From: Crenobacter oryzisoli
GTDB lineage: Bacteria; Pseudomonadota; Gammaproteobacteria; Burkholderiales; Chromobacteriaceae
Direction: 5' to 3'
Length of the DNA stretch: 64,000 nucleotides
Assembly (NCBI RefSeq): GCF_030385785.1
Contig: NZ_JAUEDK010000002.1
Span: forward strand, 62,001-126,000
The notes beneath the pieces are model-generated. The model made no database searches. It had not been told where the DNA came from and saw only the letters and a list, made by a program, of their open reading frames with translations. Position 1 is the stretch's first letter. Each line of letters starts with the position of its first letter. This document shows positions 25,972 to 34,332 of the stretch, in pieces. The position numbers and the translations under genes were made by a program.

Positions 25972-26655
25972 TTGAACGAGGGTGTGACAAGCAACCACCC
26001 GGTGAGCCAAACCGGAATCTTGAACATCGTACTGACCCATTTCTGGTTCAAAATGTTCGGCACCATGGGTTTTACCATGGCGTTTTTTGTCGCTTATGTC
26101 TATCTGCTCCGACACCCCGCCTCCCAGGTCACCATCATTCCCGTCACGCGACTGGACGAGCTGGTCGGATTCCAGCCGTGGGCACTGCCGATTTACCTGT
26201 CGTTGTGGTGCTATGTTTCGCTGCCGGCGGTATTGATGCAGACCCGACGGGAAATTGTCGATTACGGTTTTCGGGTTGCCCTGCCCTGCTTGATCGGGCT
26301 AGCGATTTTCTATTTCTGGCCCAATGCCATCGCGCCAGCCGATATAGACTGGAAGCAATACCCAGGCGTGGCCTTTCTGAAAAACGTCGATACCGCAGGC
26401 AATGCCTTTCCTTCTCTGCATGTGGCAACCGCGGTATTTTCCTCGCTGTGGCTGCACTGGCGCATCCGGGCACTGCAATTTGGCCATAGCATCGAATGGG
26501 CCAACATCGTCTGGTGTGTGGCCATCGCCTACTCCACCATGGCGGTCAAACAGCATGTCGCACTGGACGTGCTGGCCGGCACCCTGCTTGGGCTGAGCTC
26601 GGCTTGGCTGACCGGCCTGAAAGCCCATGCCCGCGGCGGCAGCCTGTCACTCTGA
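25972..26655 (+). CDS. PAP2-superfamily membrane phosphatase/transferase
   Basis: A 227-residue membrane protein with six hydrophobic segments. PAP2 motif 2 is GNAFPSLHVATA and motif 3 is STMAVKQHVALDVLAG, containing both catalytic histidines. The usual motif 1 (KX6RP) is absent, as in the branch that includes inositol-phosphorylceramide synthases, so it could transfer a head group instead of simply hydrolysing phosphate. The TTG start at 25972 is preceded by GAGGAG at six to seven bases. It is divergent from the minus-strand lipid operon and closes the cluster before the IS481-type relic. Confidence 0.83.
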   Translation: MNEGVTSNHPVSQTGILNIVLTHFWFKMFGTMGFTMAFFVAYVYLLRHPASQVTIIPVTRLDELVGFQPWALPIYLSLWCYVSLPAVLMQTRREIVDYGFRVALPCLIGLAIFYFWPNAIAPADIDWKQYPGVAFLKNVDTAGNAFPSLHVATAVFSSLWLHWRIRALQFGHSIEWANIVWCVAIAYSTMAVKQHVALDVLAGTLLGLSSAWLTGLKAHARGGSLSL

Positions 26656-26769
26656 CAAGAGATCACTCCCCGTATCGTTACTCCACCGCCGAAACATCCG
26701 CACCTTGTTAAGATACTTGGCCCCAGATTTTGATGGCGCATACTTTCCCACCAAAGGGAAGGAAGCACT

Positions 26770-27722
26770 ATGGGGCAGATTCTTCACAGCCGCACCACTA
26801 CGACAGAAGCAGTTCGTCGAGCAATACCAAATAGTCAAGAGAGCCTGAGGGTTCTGGCCAAGCACTACGGGATTAATCAGAAGACTGTCGCCAAGTGGAA
26901 GCAGCGTCTGCCCACCACCGATCATCGGACCAGCTCAAGACAACCGGAATCGACCATTCTGCCCCCCCCCCGAAAAGAGGCGCACATCGTAGCCTTTCGC
27001 AGACACACATGCCCGACTACCTGTATGCGCTGCAGCCTTCTATTGCCCATCCGACGCGCCCATCACTGCACCGGTGCTTGTAGAGGTATGGAATCAGCCG
27101 GCTGCCGCAGGTCGAGGGCGCTAAACCGGCTCGCAAGGCGTTCAAACGTTACCCAATTGACTACTTTCACATCGACATCTCCGAGGCGCATACGGCGCAG
27201 GGCAAGCCTTATCCTTTCGTGACCATCGATCGCACGTCTAAGTTCGCCTTCGTGCACCTGAAAGAACGCGCCACGGTCGCGATAGCCACCGCGCTCCTGA
27301 AGGCACTGATCTGCGCAGTACCCTACAAGATCCACACGGTACTGACCGACAACGGAATCCAGTTCGGTGATCTTCCCTCGCGCAGGAAGGGTCCAACTGC
27401 CAGATTGCGCATGCACCTGTTCACTCGCTCCTGCATGCGCAACGGTATCGAGCATCGGACGACCCAACCCAATCATCCCTAGACGAATGGGCAGGTCGAG
27501 CGCATGAACCGCACCATCAAGGAAGCCATTGCCAGGCACCACCACCACGACAGCCACGATCAACTCCGAGAGCACTTGCAGGACTTCATTGACGCCTACA
27601 ACTTTGCCCGCCACCTGAAAACGCTCAAGGGGCTGACACCCTATGAGTACCTCTGCAAATGCGGACTCAGTGCCTGACCGATTCAGCATCGATCCGGCCC
27701 ATCAAATGCCGGGACTAAACAT
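26770..27722 (+). pseudogene. Decayed IS481-family transposase
   Basis: The N-terminal helix-turn-helix (RVLAKHYGINQKTVAKWKQR) and the DDE integrase core (DYFHIDISEAHTAQGKPYPF, HTVLTDNGIQF, NGQVERMNRTIKEA) are clearly those of an IS481-type transposase. The gene is broken: a frame change near 27000, in-frame TAG codons at 27081 and 27480, another frame change near 27670, after which the typical end HQMPGLN is found. It cannot encode an active enzyme. It marks the right border of the lipid cluster. Confidence 0.88.
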
Positions 27723-27837
27723 CTCTTTGGGGAGCCTCGCCCTACCTATCCCGGCATTGGAAAAGAGAGGCCCTTTGCGTTATCCAAATACTGACGAAAT
27801 GGGCAGACAGCACCGAGAATCCACCAACCCAAAAAGA

Positions 27838-28038
27838 CTAAGCATCAAGACTGCGATACATCTCCATTACCATTGTTTGGGTTTCCTCACCATGCTGCTC
27901 GTCTAGCTTGGCGCATTCTTCACTGATCTTGCCGGCCAGTTCGACCACCCGTCGAGCGATCACCGCCGGATCAAGCTCGTGCGAACCGATCTGCGCGGCA
28001 ATGATGTGTGATGCCGCGATCACATGGGCATTGTTCAT
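27838..28038 (-). CDS. Small uncharacterised protein
   Basis: A 66-residue acidic, helical protein. The ATG at 28038 is preceded by GGAAG at eight bases, which is better supported than the longer frame opening at 28116. The sequence is hydrophobic-amphipathic in the first half (VIAASHIIAAQIG) and ends in a charged, glutamate-rich segment. I recognise no family. It stands alone between the IS481 relic and the glycine-zipper lipoprotein. Confidence 0.6.
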   Translation of the reverse strand: MNNAHVIAASHIIAAQIGSHELDPAVIARRVVELAGKISEECAKLDEQHGEETQTMVMEMYRSLDA

Positions 28039-28183
28039 GGCGCATCTTCCACAAAGTGCACTAGACCTAAGCCTAGACTGCGCCACGGCGAAATAGCCAA
28101 TCAACGCATATCGCAACCCTCACGACGCGGGGCCACTTTTTCTACCCGTATGGCACTTGGCCACCACTACTGTTAAAGCTTAC

Positions 28184-28390
28184 TTAATGAACGTGGTGAC
28201 CAATCACACCACCGACAGCAGCCCCACCGACCGTGCCGATCGCATCACCGCCAGTCAACACGTTCCCGATAACAGCCCCGGCACCCGCGCCGACCACCGT
28301 GTTTCTATCCTGTCGAGACATCCCCGCACAGCCGGTCATCAACGCGACCAACGACATTGCTAATGCAAGACTTTTCATCGAGCCACTCAT
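28184..28390 (-). CDS. Small glycine-zipper lipoprotein (OsmB-like)
   Basis: A 68-residue lipoprotein. The ATG at 28390 is preceded by AAGGAGG at seven bases, an excellent ribosome-binding site. A signal peptide ends in the lipobox LMTGC. The mature part is a glycine zipper (GAGAGAVIGNVLTGGDAIG) of the kind that inserts in the outer membrane in stress lipoproteins such as OsmB. Extra upstream codons to 28417 are not needed. Confidence 0.8.
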   Translation of the reverse strand: MSGSMKSLALAMSLVALMTGCAGMSRQDRNTVVGAGAGAVIGNVLTGGDAIGTVGGAAVGGVIGHHVH

Positions 28391-28568
28391 GATTAACCTC
28401 CTTAGCCTAAACAACACTAAGCCTTACTTTAAGTCTATCTTGGCAACCCGACACAGCCAGAAAACACCAAAAAATATCGTTAACAATCATTAAGTTGCAA
28501 AAACACGCAATCAACAAAGAGCACATCCGACTATCTTGCGGGCGGCCGAAAAACAAGGTCCTGGACGC

Positions 28569-28612
28569 AAAAGCGCCCCGACTACCGAGGTGTTCTCGAT
28601 AGTCGGGGCGCC
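28569..28612 (-). terminator. Rho-independent terminator of accA
   Basis: Arms GCGCCCCGACTA/TAGTCGGGGCGC continue through a one-base mismatch into CGAG/CTCG, forming a 16-bp stem. On the minus strand it is followed by TTTTGCG. It lies about 70 bases after the accA stop. Confidence 0.85.
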
Positions 28613-28684
28613 ATATGGGTCCATCCACCCCTAGCCGAAAATTTAACCTCGGGAGAGGTGAATAGTGCTGACTACATTCCGGAC

Positions 28685-29650
28685 TTAAGCACTTTCTTCC
28701 TTGAAGCGACCATAGCTCATCAAGCGCTCCATGCGTTGCTTCAGCAATTCGTCAATCGACTTGCCGGCCATCTCTTTCAGCTCTTCTTGCAGCACGCGCT
28801 TTAGCGCCACCATCATCTGGCCGTGATCGCGATGAGCGCCACCCAAGGGCTCGTTGACCACACGGTCGACCAAGCCCAGCGTCTTCAACCGGCTTGCGGT
28901 GATTCCTAGCGCCTCGGCCGCGTCGGATGCACGTTCGGCCGTCTTCCACAGAATCGAAGCGCAACCTTCCGGCGAGATCACCGAATAGGTCGAATACTGC
29001 AGCATATTCAGCACGTCGCCGACAGCGATCGCCAGCGCGCCGCCGGAACCGCCCTCGCCGATCACGGTGCAGATCACCGGCACGCGCAGGCGGGTCATCT
29101 CATACAGATTGCGACCGATCGCCTCCGACTGACCACGCTCCTCGGCGCCGATACCGGGGTAGGCCCCCGGGGTGTCGATGAAGGTGATCACCGGCACGCC
29201 GAATTTTTCGGCCAACTTCATCAGCCGCAGCGCCTTGCGGTAGCCCTCGGGACGCGGCATGCCGAAGTTACGGCGAATCTTTTCCTTGGTATCGCGCGCC
29301 TTCTGATGGCCGATCACCATCACACTCTGGCCGTTAAAGCGCGCCAGACCGCCAACGATCGCAGCGTCATCCGCGAACGCGCGGTCACCATGCAGCTCTT
29401 CAAAGTCGGTGAAGAGGTTCGCGATGTAGTCGAGCGTATAAGGTCGTTGCGGGTGACGAGACACCTGCGAGATCTGCGACGGCGTTAGCTTGCTATACAC
29501 CGCCTTGGTCAATTCCTGGCTTTTTTTCTGCAGACGAGCGATCTCTTCGGAGATATCGAGTACCGAATCATCCTGTACAAATCGCAGCTCTTCTATTTTG
29601 TTCTCGAGCTCGGCAATCGGCTGCTCAAAATCGAGAAAAGTCGGCTTCAT
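28685..29650 (-). CDS. accA: Acetyl-CoA carboxylase carboxyltransferase subunit alpha
   Basis: The alpha subunit of the carboxyltransferase half of acetyl-CoA carboxylase, which makes malonyl-CoA. It is 321 residues, against 319 in E. coli, and begins with the family sequence [20 protein letters not shown]. Conserved blocks include GHQKGRDTKE-like [37 protein letters not shown] and [16 protein letters not shown]. The gene stands alone with its own terminator; accD was not found in the window. Confidence 0.98.
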   Translation of the reverse strand: MKPTFLDFEQPIAELENKIEELRFVQDDSVLDISEEIARLQKKSQELTKAVYSKLTPSQISQVSRHPQRPYTLDYIANLFTDFEELHGDRAFADDAAIVGGLARFNGQSVMVIGHQKARDTKEKIRRNFGMPRPEGYRKALRLMKLAEKFGVPVITFIDTPGAYPGIGAEERGQSEAIGRNLYEMTRLRVPVICTVIGEGGSGGALAIAVGDVLNMLQYSTYSVISPEGCASILWKTAERASDAAEALGITASRLKTLGLVDRVVNEPLGGAHRDHGQMMVALKRVLQEELKEMAGKSIDELLKQRMERLMSYGRFKEESA

Positions 29651-29786
29651 TGGTTACATCATCCGCGTGAGAAAATCGGTCAATCATACATGAGTGAAAC
29701 CGGGGGCGTCACGCCTGTCCGACAAGACGCTCTGCCATGACATAGAAGCCGAAACAGACGATCGTTTATTTTTTTTGGAAAAACGC

Positions 29787-29815
29787 TTGCACGCCCGTCA
29801 GGGTTATGTTTTAAT
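29787..29815 (+). promoter_or_regulatory. Sigma-70 promoter of the tRNA operon
   Basis: TTGCAC at 29787-29792 and TTTAAT at 29810-29815 are separated by 17 bases, with a GC-rich discriminator after it, about 50 bases before the first tRNA. This is the expected form of a stable-RNA promoter. Confidence 0.7.
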
Positions 29816-29868
29816 CCGCTTCCTCGCTGAAACGCAACACGAAAACAGCGAGAAACACAGCAGTTGCA

Positions 29869-29944
29869 GGGCGTTTAGCTCAGTTGGTAGAGCGTCTGCC
29901 TTACAAGCAGAATGTCGGCGGTTCGACTCCGTCAACGCCCACCA
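29869..29944 (+). tRNA. tRNA-Val(UAC)
   Basis: A 76-nt tRNA with acceptor GGGCGTT/AACGCCC, encoded CCA, anticodon loop CTTACAA (anticodon TAC) and T-arm GTTCGACTC. It is the first member of a four-tRNA operon. Confidence 0.97.
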
Positions 29945-29954
29945 AAGTTTGTGT

Positions 29955-30031
29955 GGAGTGGTAGTTCAGTTGGTTAGAATACCGGCCTGTCACGCCGGGG
30001 GTCGCGGGTTCGAGTCCCGTCCACTCCGCCA
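29955..30031 (+). tRNA. tRNA-Asp(GUC), copy 1
   Basis: A 77-nt tRNA with acceptor GGAGTGG/CCACTCC, encoded GCCA and anticodon loop CTGTCAC (anticodon GTC). It is identical over its whole length to the copy at 30143-30219. Confidence 0.97.
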
Positions 30032-30059
30032 ACATATAATGTAGTGTCCAAGAGCATCT

Positions 30060-30136
30060 GGGCGGTTAGTCTCAGTTGGTAGAGCACTGCCTTCACACGG
30101 CAGGGGTCGCTGGTTCGAGTCCAGTACCGCCCACCA
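30060..30136 (+). tRNA. tRNA-Val(CAC) with an extra base in the D-arm
   Basis: Acceptor GGGCGGT/ACCGCCC, encoded CCA, anticodon stem CTGCC/GGCAG and loop TTCACAC (anticodon CAC). The D-arm reads TTAGTCTCAGTTGG where tRNA-Val normally has TTAGCTCAGTTGG, so there is one inserted T and the gene is 77 nt instead of 76. The insertion disturbs the four-pair D-stem. It may be tolerated, non-functional or a sequence error. Confidence 0.85.
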
Positions 30137-30142
30137 GTTGCT

Positions 30143-30219
30143 GGAGTGGTAGTTCAGTTGGTTAGAATACCGGCCTGTCACGCCGGGGGTCGCGGGTTCG
30201 AGTCCCGTCCACTCCGCCA
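30143..30219 (+). tRNA. tRNA-Asp(GUC), copy 2
   Basis: Identical to the copy at 29955-30031, six bases after the tRNA-Val(CAC) CCA end. It is the last gene of the tRNA operon. Confidence 0.97.
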
Positions 30220-30224
30220 ACACC

Positions 30225-30250
30225 AAAAAGCACCCGAAAGGGTGCTTTTT
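30225..30250 (+). terminator. Rho-independent terminator of the tRNA operon
   Basis: AAAAAGCACCC-GAAA-GGGTGCTTTTT, a perfect 11-bp stem with a GAAA tetraloop and T-run, followed by GCATTTC. Confidence 0.95.
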
Positions 30251-30560
30251 GCATTTCCCCCTCCTTCCCTACCGGCCACGACACTAGAAAGGCCCGCCAC
30301 ACCACGGAGCACCTACACCATCAAGTCCCGCACAAGATCCAATGGACCGATCGGTCAGATAACCGTACCCCCCCATTCCAGCACAAGCTCACCCGAGCGC
30401 AGCAAAACGCGAGACTCACAGAATCACCATCAAAACCATCTGAAAAGGCTCGCCCCCCCGCGCGCGCCCCCCCCCCGCCCCTCCAGCCGCCATCCGAAGC
30501 CCGGCAAAAAGCGCCCGGGGGCGCTTGATTAAATATCGGACAGCAGGCGAGAACCGTCGA
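30251..30560. other. Non-coding region with a C-rich tract
   Basis: About 310 bases between the tRNA terminator and dsbB without a credible gene. Positions 30451-30484 are almost pure C with a few G, including ten consecutive C at 30467-30476. Such a tract can form unusual structure and is prone to length errors. Confidence 0.5.
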
Positions 30561-31055
30561 TCAACGACGCCGGGACGCGACGAGCCCCCAGGTGAACACG
30601 ATCACACCGATGAAGAACACTCCACTCCAGAACGGCATCGACTGACCGAGGAAGGTCCAGTCCACCCTCGCGCATTCACCACTACCGTGAAACACCTTGG
30701 CCAGCACGTCGGCCATCGGCATCGTCTCGAGCATATAGTCGAGACCCGGGCCACAGGCCGGCACCTGGTCAGCGGGCAGGTGCTGTAACCACACCTGGCG
30801 AGCCGCCACACCACCACCGGTCAACGCGGCCAGCGTAACCAACAACGCCGAGAACTTTATCCCCCAATCCTTCGGATTGACCAATGCCGCGATCAATGCG
30901 AGCAGGCCTACGACGATCACCGCCACTCGCTGCATGATGCACATCGGACACGGCTCTAACCCCATCTGATACTGCGCATACAGCGCAAACCCCATCGCGG
31001 CAGCACAGCCGAGTGCAATCAGGAAAAATCCCGTCCGCGGACGCGATAACAACAT
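30561..31055 (-). CDS. dsbB: Disulfide bond formation protein DsbB
   Basis: A four-helix inner-membrane protein that reoxidises DsbA and passes electrons to quinone. The ATG at 31055, preceded by a G-rich ribosome-binding site, gives 164 residues; the longer open frame from 31130 is not needed. The first redox pair is EPCPMC in the first periplasmic loop. The second pair is formed by the cysteines in VPACGPGLDYM and GSGECARVDW. All four catalytic cysteines are present. Confidence 0.95.
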   Translation of the reverse strand: MLLSRPRTGFFLIALGCAAAMGFALYAQYQMGLEPCPMCIMQRVAVIVVGLLALIAALVNPKDWGIKFSALLVTLAALTGGGVAARQVWLQHLPADQVPACGPGLDYMLETMPMADVLAKVFHGSGECARVDWTFLGQSMPFWSGVFFIGVIVFTWGLVASRRR

Positions 31056-31157
31056 AACACCCCCTGTTTTGATACTGTTTTTGTATGCCAGATAGAAAGC
31101 CGACTGGTCGGCTCGTCGCGGTAGAGTCACAACGACGGCGATTAGTTCACACCATCG

Positions 31158-31778
31158 TTAATAATTCACCTCAACCGGATCGAGATAACACCACAGAAAC
31201 CAACTGGCCACGCTGCGCCACGGCCGCCAACGCTCGCCGAGTTCCCGACATTCGGCCAGGCTCGGCCTAGCCCCATGGAAATACAATTCTGCCAGCGCCC
31301 GCTGCACACCGATGTCGTCAACCGGCCAGATATCTGCCCGGCTGAGATTGAAGATCAGACACATTTCCGCAGTCCAACGGCCGATGCCGCGCACCGCAGT
31401 CAATGCCGCCAGCACCTCTTCATCGCCAGCAGCCGCCAGCCGCTCGACCGTGAGCCGGCCGTCGTGAAAATGCGCGGCTAGATCGCGCGCATAGCCGACC
31501 TTGCGGGCAGACAAGCCCACCCCTCGCAAAGCCGTCTCATCGGCAGCCAGCACCGCAGCCGGCGAATGATCATTGAGCAAGGCGGTTAGTCGCCCCCAGA
31601 TCGTCTCCGCGGCTCGCATCGAGATCTGCTGACCGACGATGGCACGTAACAAGGTTTCAAAGGGCTCGCCGCGTGTTTTGAGCACCGAGCCACCGAAACG
31701 CTCGATCAATCCGGCCATCACTGCATCCCTACTGGCCAGCTCGGCACAGGCCTGCTGCCAGTAGGGTGGCGCGCTCAT
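31158..31778 (-). CDS. DNA-3-methyladenine glycosylase II-type (HhH-GPD)
   Basis: A base-excision repair glycosylase of 206 residues, without the N-terminal domain of E. coli AlkA. It has AIVGQQISMRAAETIW, the helix-hairpin-helix LTAVRGIGRWTAEMCL, and the catalytic aspartate in DIWPVDDIGVQRAL. It would remove alkylated purines. The ATG overlaps the pmbA stop (ATGA), so the two are translationally coupled. Confidence 0.92.
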   Translation of the reverse strand: MSAPPYWQQACAELASRDAVMAGLIERFGGSVLKTRGEPFETLLRAIVGQQISMRAAETIWGRLTALLNDHSPAAVLAADETALRGVGLSARKVGYARDLAAHFHDGRLTVERLAAAGDEEVLAALTAVRGIGRWTAEMCLIFNLSRADIWPVDDIGVQRALAELYFHGARPSLAECRELGERWRPWRSVASWFLWCYLDPVEVNY

Positions 31779-33118
31779 GCGTCGCCCGCTACCGTCATGC
31801 CATCGATCAAGATCGAACCGACTTTTTTCGACCCACGCATGATTGCGTCGTTAGCCACGGCACTGATGGAGGCAAACATTTCTCGCAGATTGCCGGCGAT
31901 AGTGATTTCCTCGACCGGGTAGACGATTTGACCGTTCTCCACCCAGAAGCCGGCAGCACCGCGCGAGTAGTCGCCGGTTACCAGGTTGATCCCCTGCCCC
32001 ATCAGCTCGGTGACGATCAGGCCAGTCCCCATCTGTCTTACCAGCTCATCGAAGCTTTCGCCTGTACTGTGCAGCACCAAATTGTGCGGCCCGCCAGCAT
32101 TGCCAGTGGTGCTCATACCAAGTTTTCGTGCCGAGTAGCTGCTGAGGAAATAGCCCTCCAGCACACCGTGGTCTACGACGCGGCGCGAGCAGGTTGCCAC
32201 CCCCTCGTTGTCGAACGCACTGCTGCCGAAGCCACGAAGCAGGAAGGGGTCCTCGTCGAGGGTGACATTGGCCGAAAACACCGGCTTGCCCAGCGCATCG
32301 AGCAGGAAACTCGATTTGCGATACAGGCTGCCGCCGCTCACCGCCGAGACGAAGTGGCCGATCAGCGACGAAGCCGCCGGCGACTCGAACAGCACCGGAT
32401 AGCGGCCGGTCTTGACGCGACGGCCGCCGAGACGTCGCACTGTGCGCTCGCCGGCGATGCGCCCCACTTGCTCGACCGGCTCCAGATCGTCCGGATGCCG
32501 GGCCAGGCTGTACCAGTAGTCGCGCTGCATCGCTCCATTGGCCTCGGCAATCACCGCTGCCGAGATGCTATGCCGCGAGCTCGGGAAACCCGCCATAAAA
32601 CCGTGGCTGTTAGCGTAGATGAACTGGCTATCCTGACTGGAGACGGTCGCACCTTCGGAATTGCGGATGCGCGCATCGACGGCGCGGGCCGCCGCTTCGC
32701 ACTGGCGCGCCAGCTCGATCGAGCGCTCGACACCGACATCCCACGGGTAAAACAGATTGAGCGCCGGGAATTCGGTAGCCAAGAGGCCGCGGTCCGCGAG
32801 GCCCGCACAATCGTCTGCCGCGGTGTAGCGGGCGATGTTGACTGCGGCGGCCACGGTGTCGGCCAGCGCCTCGGCAGAAAAGTCGGCGGTACTGGCATGG
32901 CCCTTCTGCTGGCCGATGTAGACGGTGACGCCGACACCCTTGTCCTGGTTGTATTCGATGGTTTCCACCTCACCCAGGCGCACCGTCACGGTCTGTCCAC
33001 GCCCTTCGGAAACATCCACCTCGCAGGAGGTCGCCCCCTGCCGAGTTGCCAGATCGAGCACCTGGGCGGCAATCCCTTCCAGGGCATCGCGGGAATAGCT
33101 GAAAACGTTGGCTGTCAT
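31775..33118 (-). CDS. pmbA: Metalloprotease-related protein PmbA (TldE)
   Basis: PmbA/TldE acts with TldD in proteolytic maturation of peptides such as microcins and in CcdA turnover. From the ATG at 33118, which is preceded by AAGGAAA, the product is 447 residues, close to the E. coli length of 450. Typical segments are TSCEVDVSEGRGQTVTVRLG near the N-terminus, TGNAGGPHNLVLH, and the C-terminal GYSRGAAGFWVENG-like run (GDYSRGAAGFWVENGQIVYP). TldE lacks the zinc-binding HEXXXH of TldD, and none is seen here. tldD is not in the window. Confidence 0.95.
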   Translation of the reverse strand: MTANVFSYSRDALEGIAAQVLDLATRQGATSCEVDVSEGRGQTVTVRLGEVETIEYNQDKGVGVTVYIGQQKGHASTADFSAEALADTVAAAVNIARYTAADDCAGLADRGLLATEFPALNLFYPWDVGVERSIELARQCEAAARAVDARIRNSEGATVSSQDSQFIYANSHGFMAGFPSSRHSISAAVIAEANGAMQRDYWYSLARHPDDLEPVEQVGRIAGERTVRRLGGRRVKTGRYPVLFESPAASSLIGHFVSAVSGGSLYRKSSFLLDALGKPVFSANVTLDEDPFLLRGFGSSAFDNEGVATCSRRVVDHGVLEGYFLSSYSARKLGMSTTGNAGGPHNLVLHSTGESFDELVRQMGTGLIVTELMGQGINLVTGDYSRGAAGFWVENGQIVYPVEEITIAGNLREMFASISAVANDAIMRGSKKVGSILIDGMTVAGDA

Positions 33119-33138
33119 GGTTTCCTTGCGCAATAAGC

Positions 33139-33161
33139 GGCCCGACGGCTCGGGCCTTTTT
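33139..33161 (+). terminator. Terminator-like hairpin upstream of darP
   Basis: GGCCCGA-CGGC-TCGGGCC followed by TTTTT, on the plus strand, in the short gap between the divergent pmbA and darP starts. No plus-strand gene lies immediately upstream, so it either blocks antisense read-through or acts as an attenuator in the darP leader. Confidence 0.6.
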
Positions 33162-33199
33162 CGGTATCATACCAGTCTTGATATATAAGGCAGCGAACG

Positions 33200-33751
33200 A
33201 TGACCGACTCCTATCAGAATAGTCCAGGCGATGAATGGGTCAGCAAGACCCAGCGCAAGAAAGACATGAGCGACCTGCAAGCGCTCGGCGCCGAGCTGAC
33301 GGCGCTGTCCAGCGACACGCTGAAGAAAATGAAACTGCCTGAGGATCTGCTCGCCGCCCTGCTCGACTACAAGCGCTTCACCGCTCATGGGGCACTCAAG
33401 CGCCAGGAACAATACATCGGCAAGCTGATGCGCGACGTCGACCCCGAGCCGATCCGCCAGTTTCTGGCAATCCTTCGTGGCGAATCGAATGAACACAATG
33501 CCTGGCTGCACCGCGTGGAACGCTGGCGCGAACGCCTGATGGCCGAAGACGCCACGCTGCAGCAATTTCTCGGCGAGCACCCGGATGCTGACGTGCAGCA
33601 GTTGCGCACACTGATCCGTAATGCCCGCAAGGAACTACATGAGAACAAGCCGCCGAAGAACTTCCGCGCGCTGTTCCAGGAAATCAAGCGCCTGATTCCA
33701 GAACCGGGCAAGCCGCGTAATGAAGAAGCCTACGGCGAGGACGAGGAATGA
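33200..33751 (+). CDS. darP: Ribosome biogenesis factor DarP (YjgA, DUF615)
   Basis: A 50S assembly factor that associates with pre-50S particles. It is 183 residues and highly charged. The family start EWVSKTQRKKDMSDLQALG and the later FTAHGALKRQEQYIGKLMR are present, and the end is acidic. It overlaps mog by four bases. The divergent partner is pmbA, an arrangement (pmbA/yjgA) conserved in many Proteobacteria. Confidence 0.95.
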   Translation: MTDSYQNSPGDEWVSKTQRKKDMSDLQALGAELTALSSDTLKKMKLPEDLLAALLDYKRFTAHGALKRQEQYIGKLMRDVDPEPIRQFLAILRGESNEHNAWLHRVERWRERLMAEDATLQQFLGEHPDADVQQLRTLIRNARKELHENKPPKNFRALFQEIKRLIPEPGKPRNEEAYGEDEE

Positions 33752-34332
33752 ACACGCTGAAGATCGGCTTGGTGTCGATTTCCGATCGCGCCAGCAGCGG
33801 TGTCTATCAAGACCAGGGCATCCCGGCGCTGCAGGACTGGTTCAACGCTACACTGACCAGCCCCTTCGTCACCATTACCCGCCTGATCCCGGATGAACAA
33901 CCGGTGATCGAGGAAACGCTGCGACAGCTGGTCGACATCGAAGGCTGCCATCTGGTGCTGACCACCGGTGGCACAGGGCCGGCACCGCGCGACGTCACTC
34001 CCGAGGCGACGCTCGCGGTCGCCGACCGCGAAATGCCAGGCTTTGGCGAGCAGATGCGCCAGATCAGCCTGCGTTTCGTACCGACCGCAATCCTGTCGCG
34101 CCAGGTTGGCGTCATCCGCAAGCATTCGCTGATCCTGAACCTGCCTGGCCAGCCGAAGGCGATCAAGGAAACGCTCGAAGGCCTGAAGGACGCCGACGGC
34201 AAGGTGCTGGCCTCCGGCATCTTCGCCGCTGTGCCGTACTGCATCGATCTGATCGGTGGCCCATATATCGAAACCGACGAGTCCGTCGTCAAGGCGTTCC
34301 GCCCGAAATCGGCGATCAAACCGCGGGCATGA
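33748..34332 (+). CDS. mog: Molybdopterin adenylyltransferase Mog
   Basis: Mog adenylates molybdopterin before molybdenum insertion by MoeA. The 194-residue product has the MoCF-binding fold: IGLVSISDRASSGVYQDQGI at the start, LVLTTGGTGPAPRDVTPEAT with the conserved GGTG and TPEAT, and LNLPGQPKAIKE near the end. It supplies the cofactor pathway that MoaA starts, with YdeP as a likely consumer in this window. It overlaps both darP and the yheT-like gene by four bases. Confidence 0.96.
   Translation: MNTLKIGLVSISDRASSGVYQDQGIPALQDWFNATLTSPFVTITRLIPDEQPVIEETLRQLVDIEGCHLVLTTGGTGPAPRDVTPEATLAVADREMPGFGEQMRQISLRFVPTAILSRQVGVIRKHSLILNLPGQPKAIKETLEGLKDADGKVLASGIFAAVPYCIDLIGGPYIETDESVVKAFRPKSAIKPRA

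Noticed and set aside
30146-30532. A 128-codon frame starting inside tRNA-Asp
   Set aside because: Its first part is the tRNA gene and terminator and the rest is low-complexity proline-rich translation of the C-rich tract.
31766-33136. A 456-codon plus-strand frame opposite pmbA
   Set aside because: Antisense shadow; pmbA is complete and has a ribosome-binding site.
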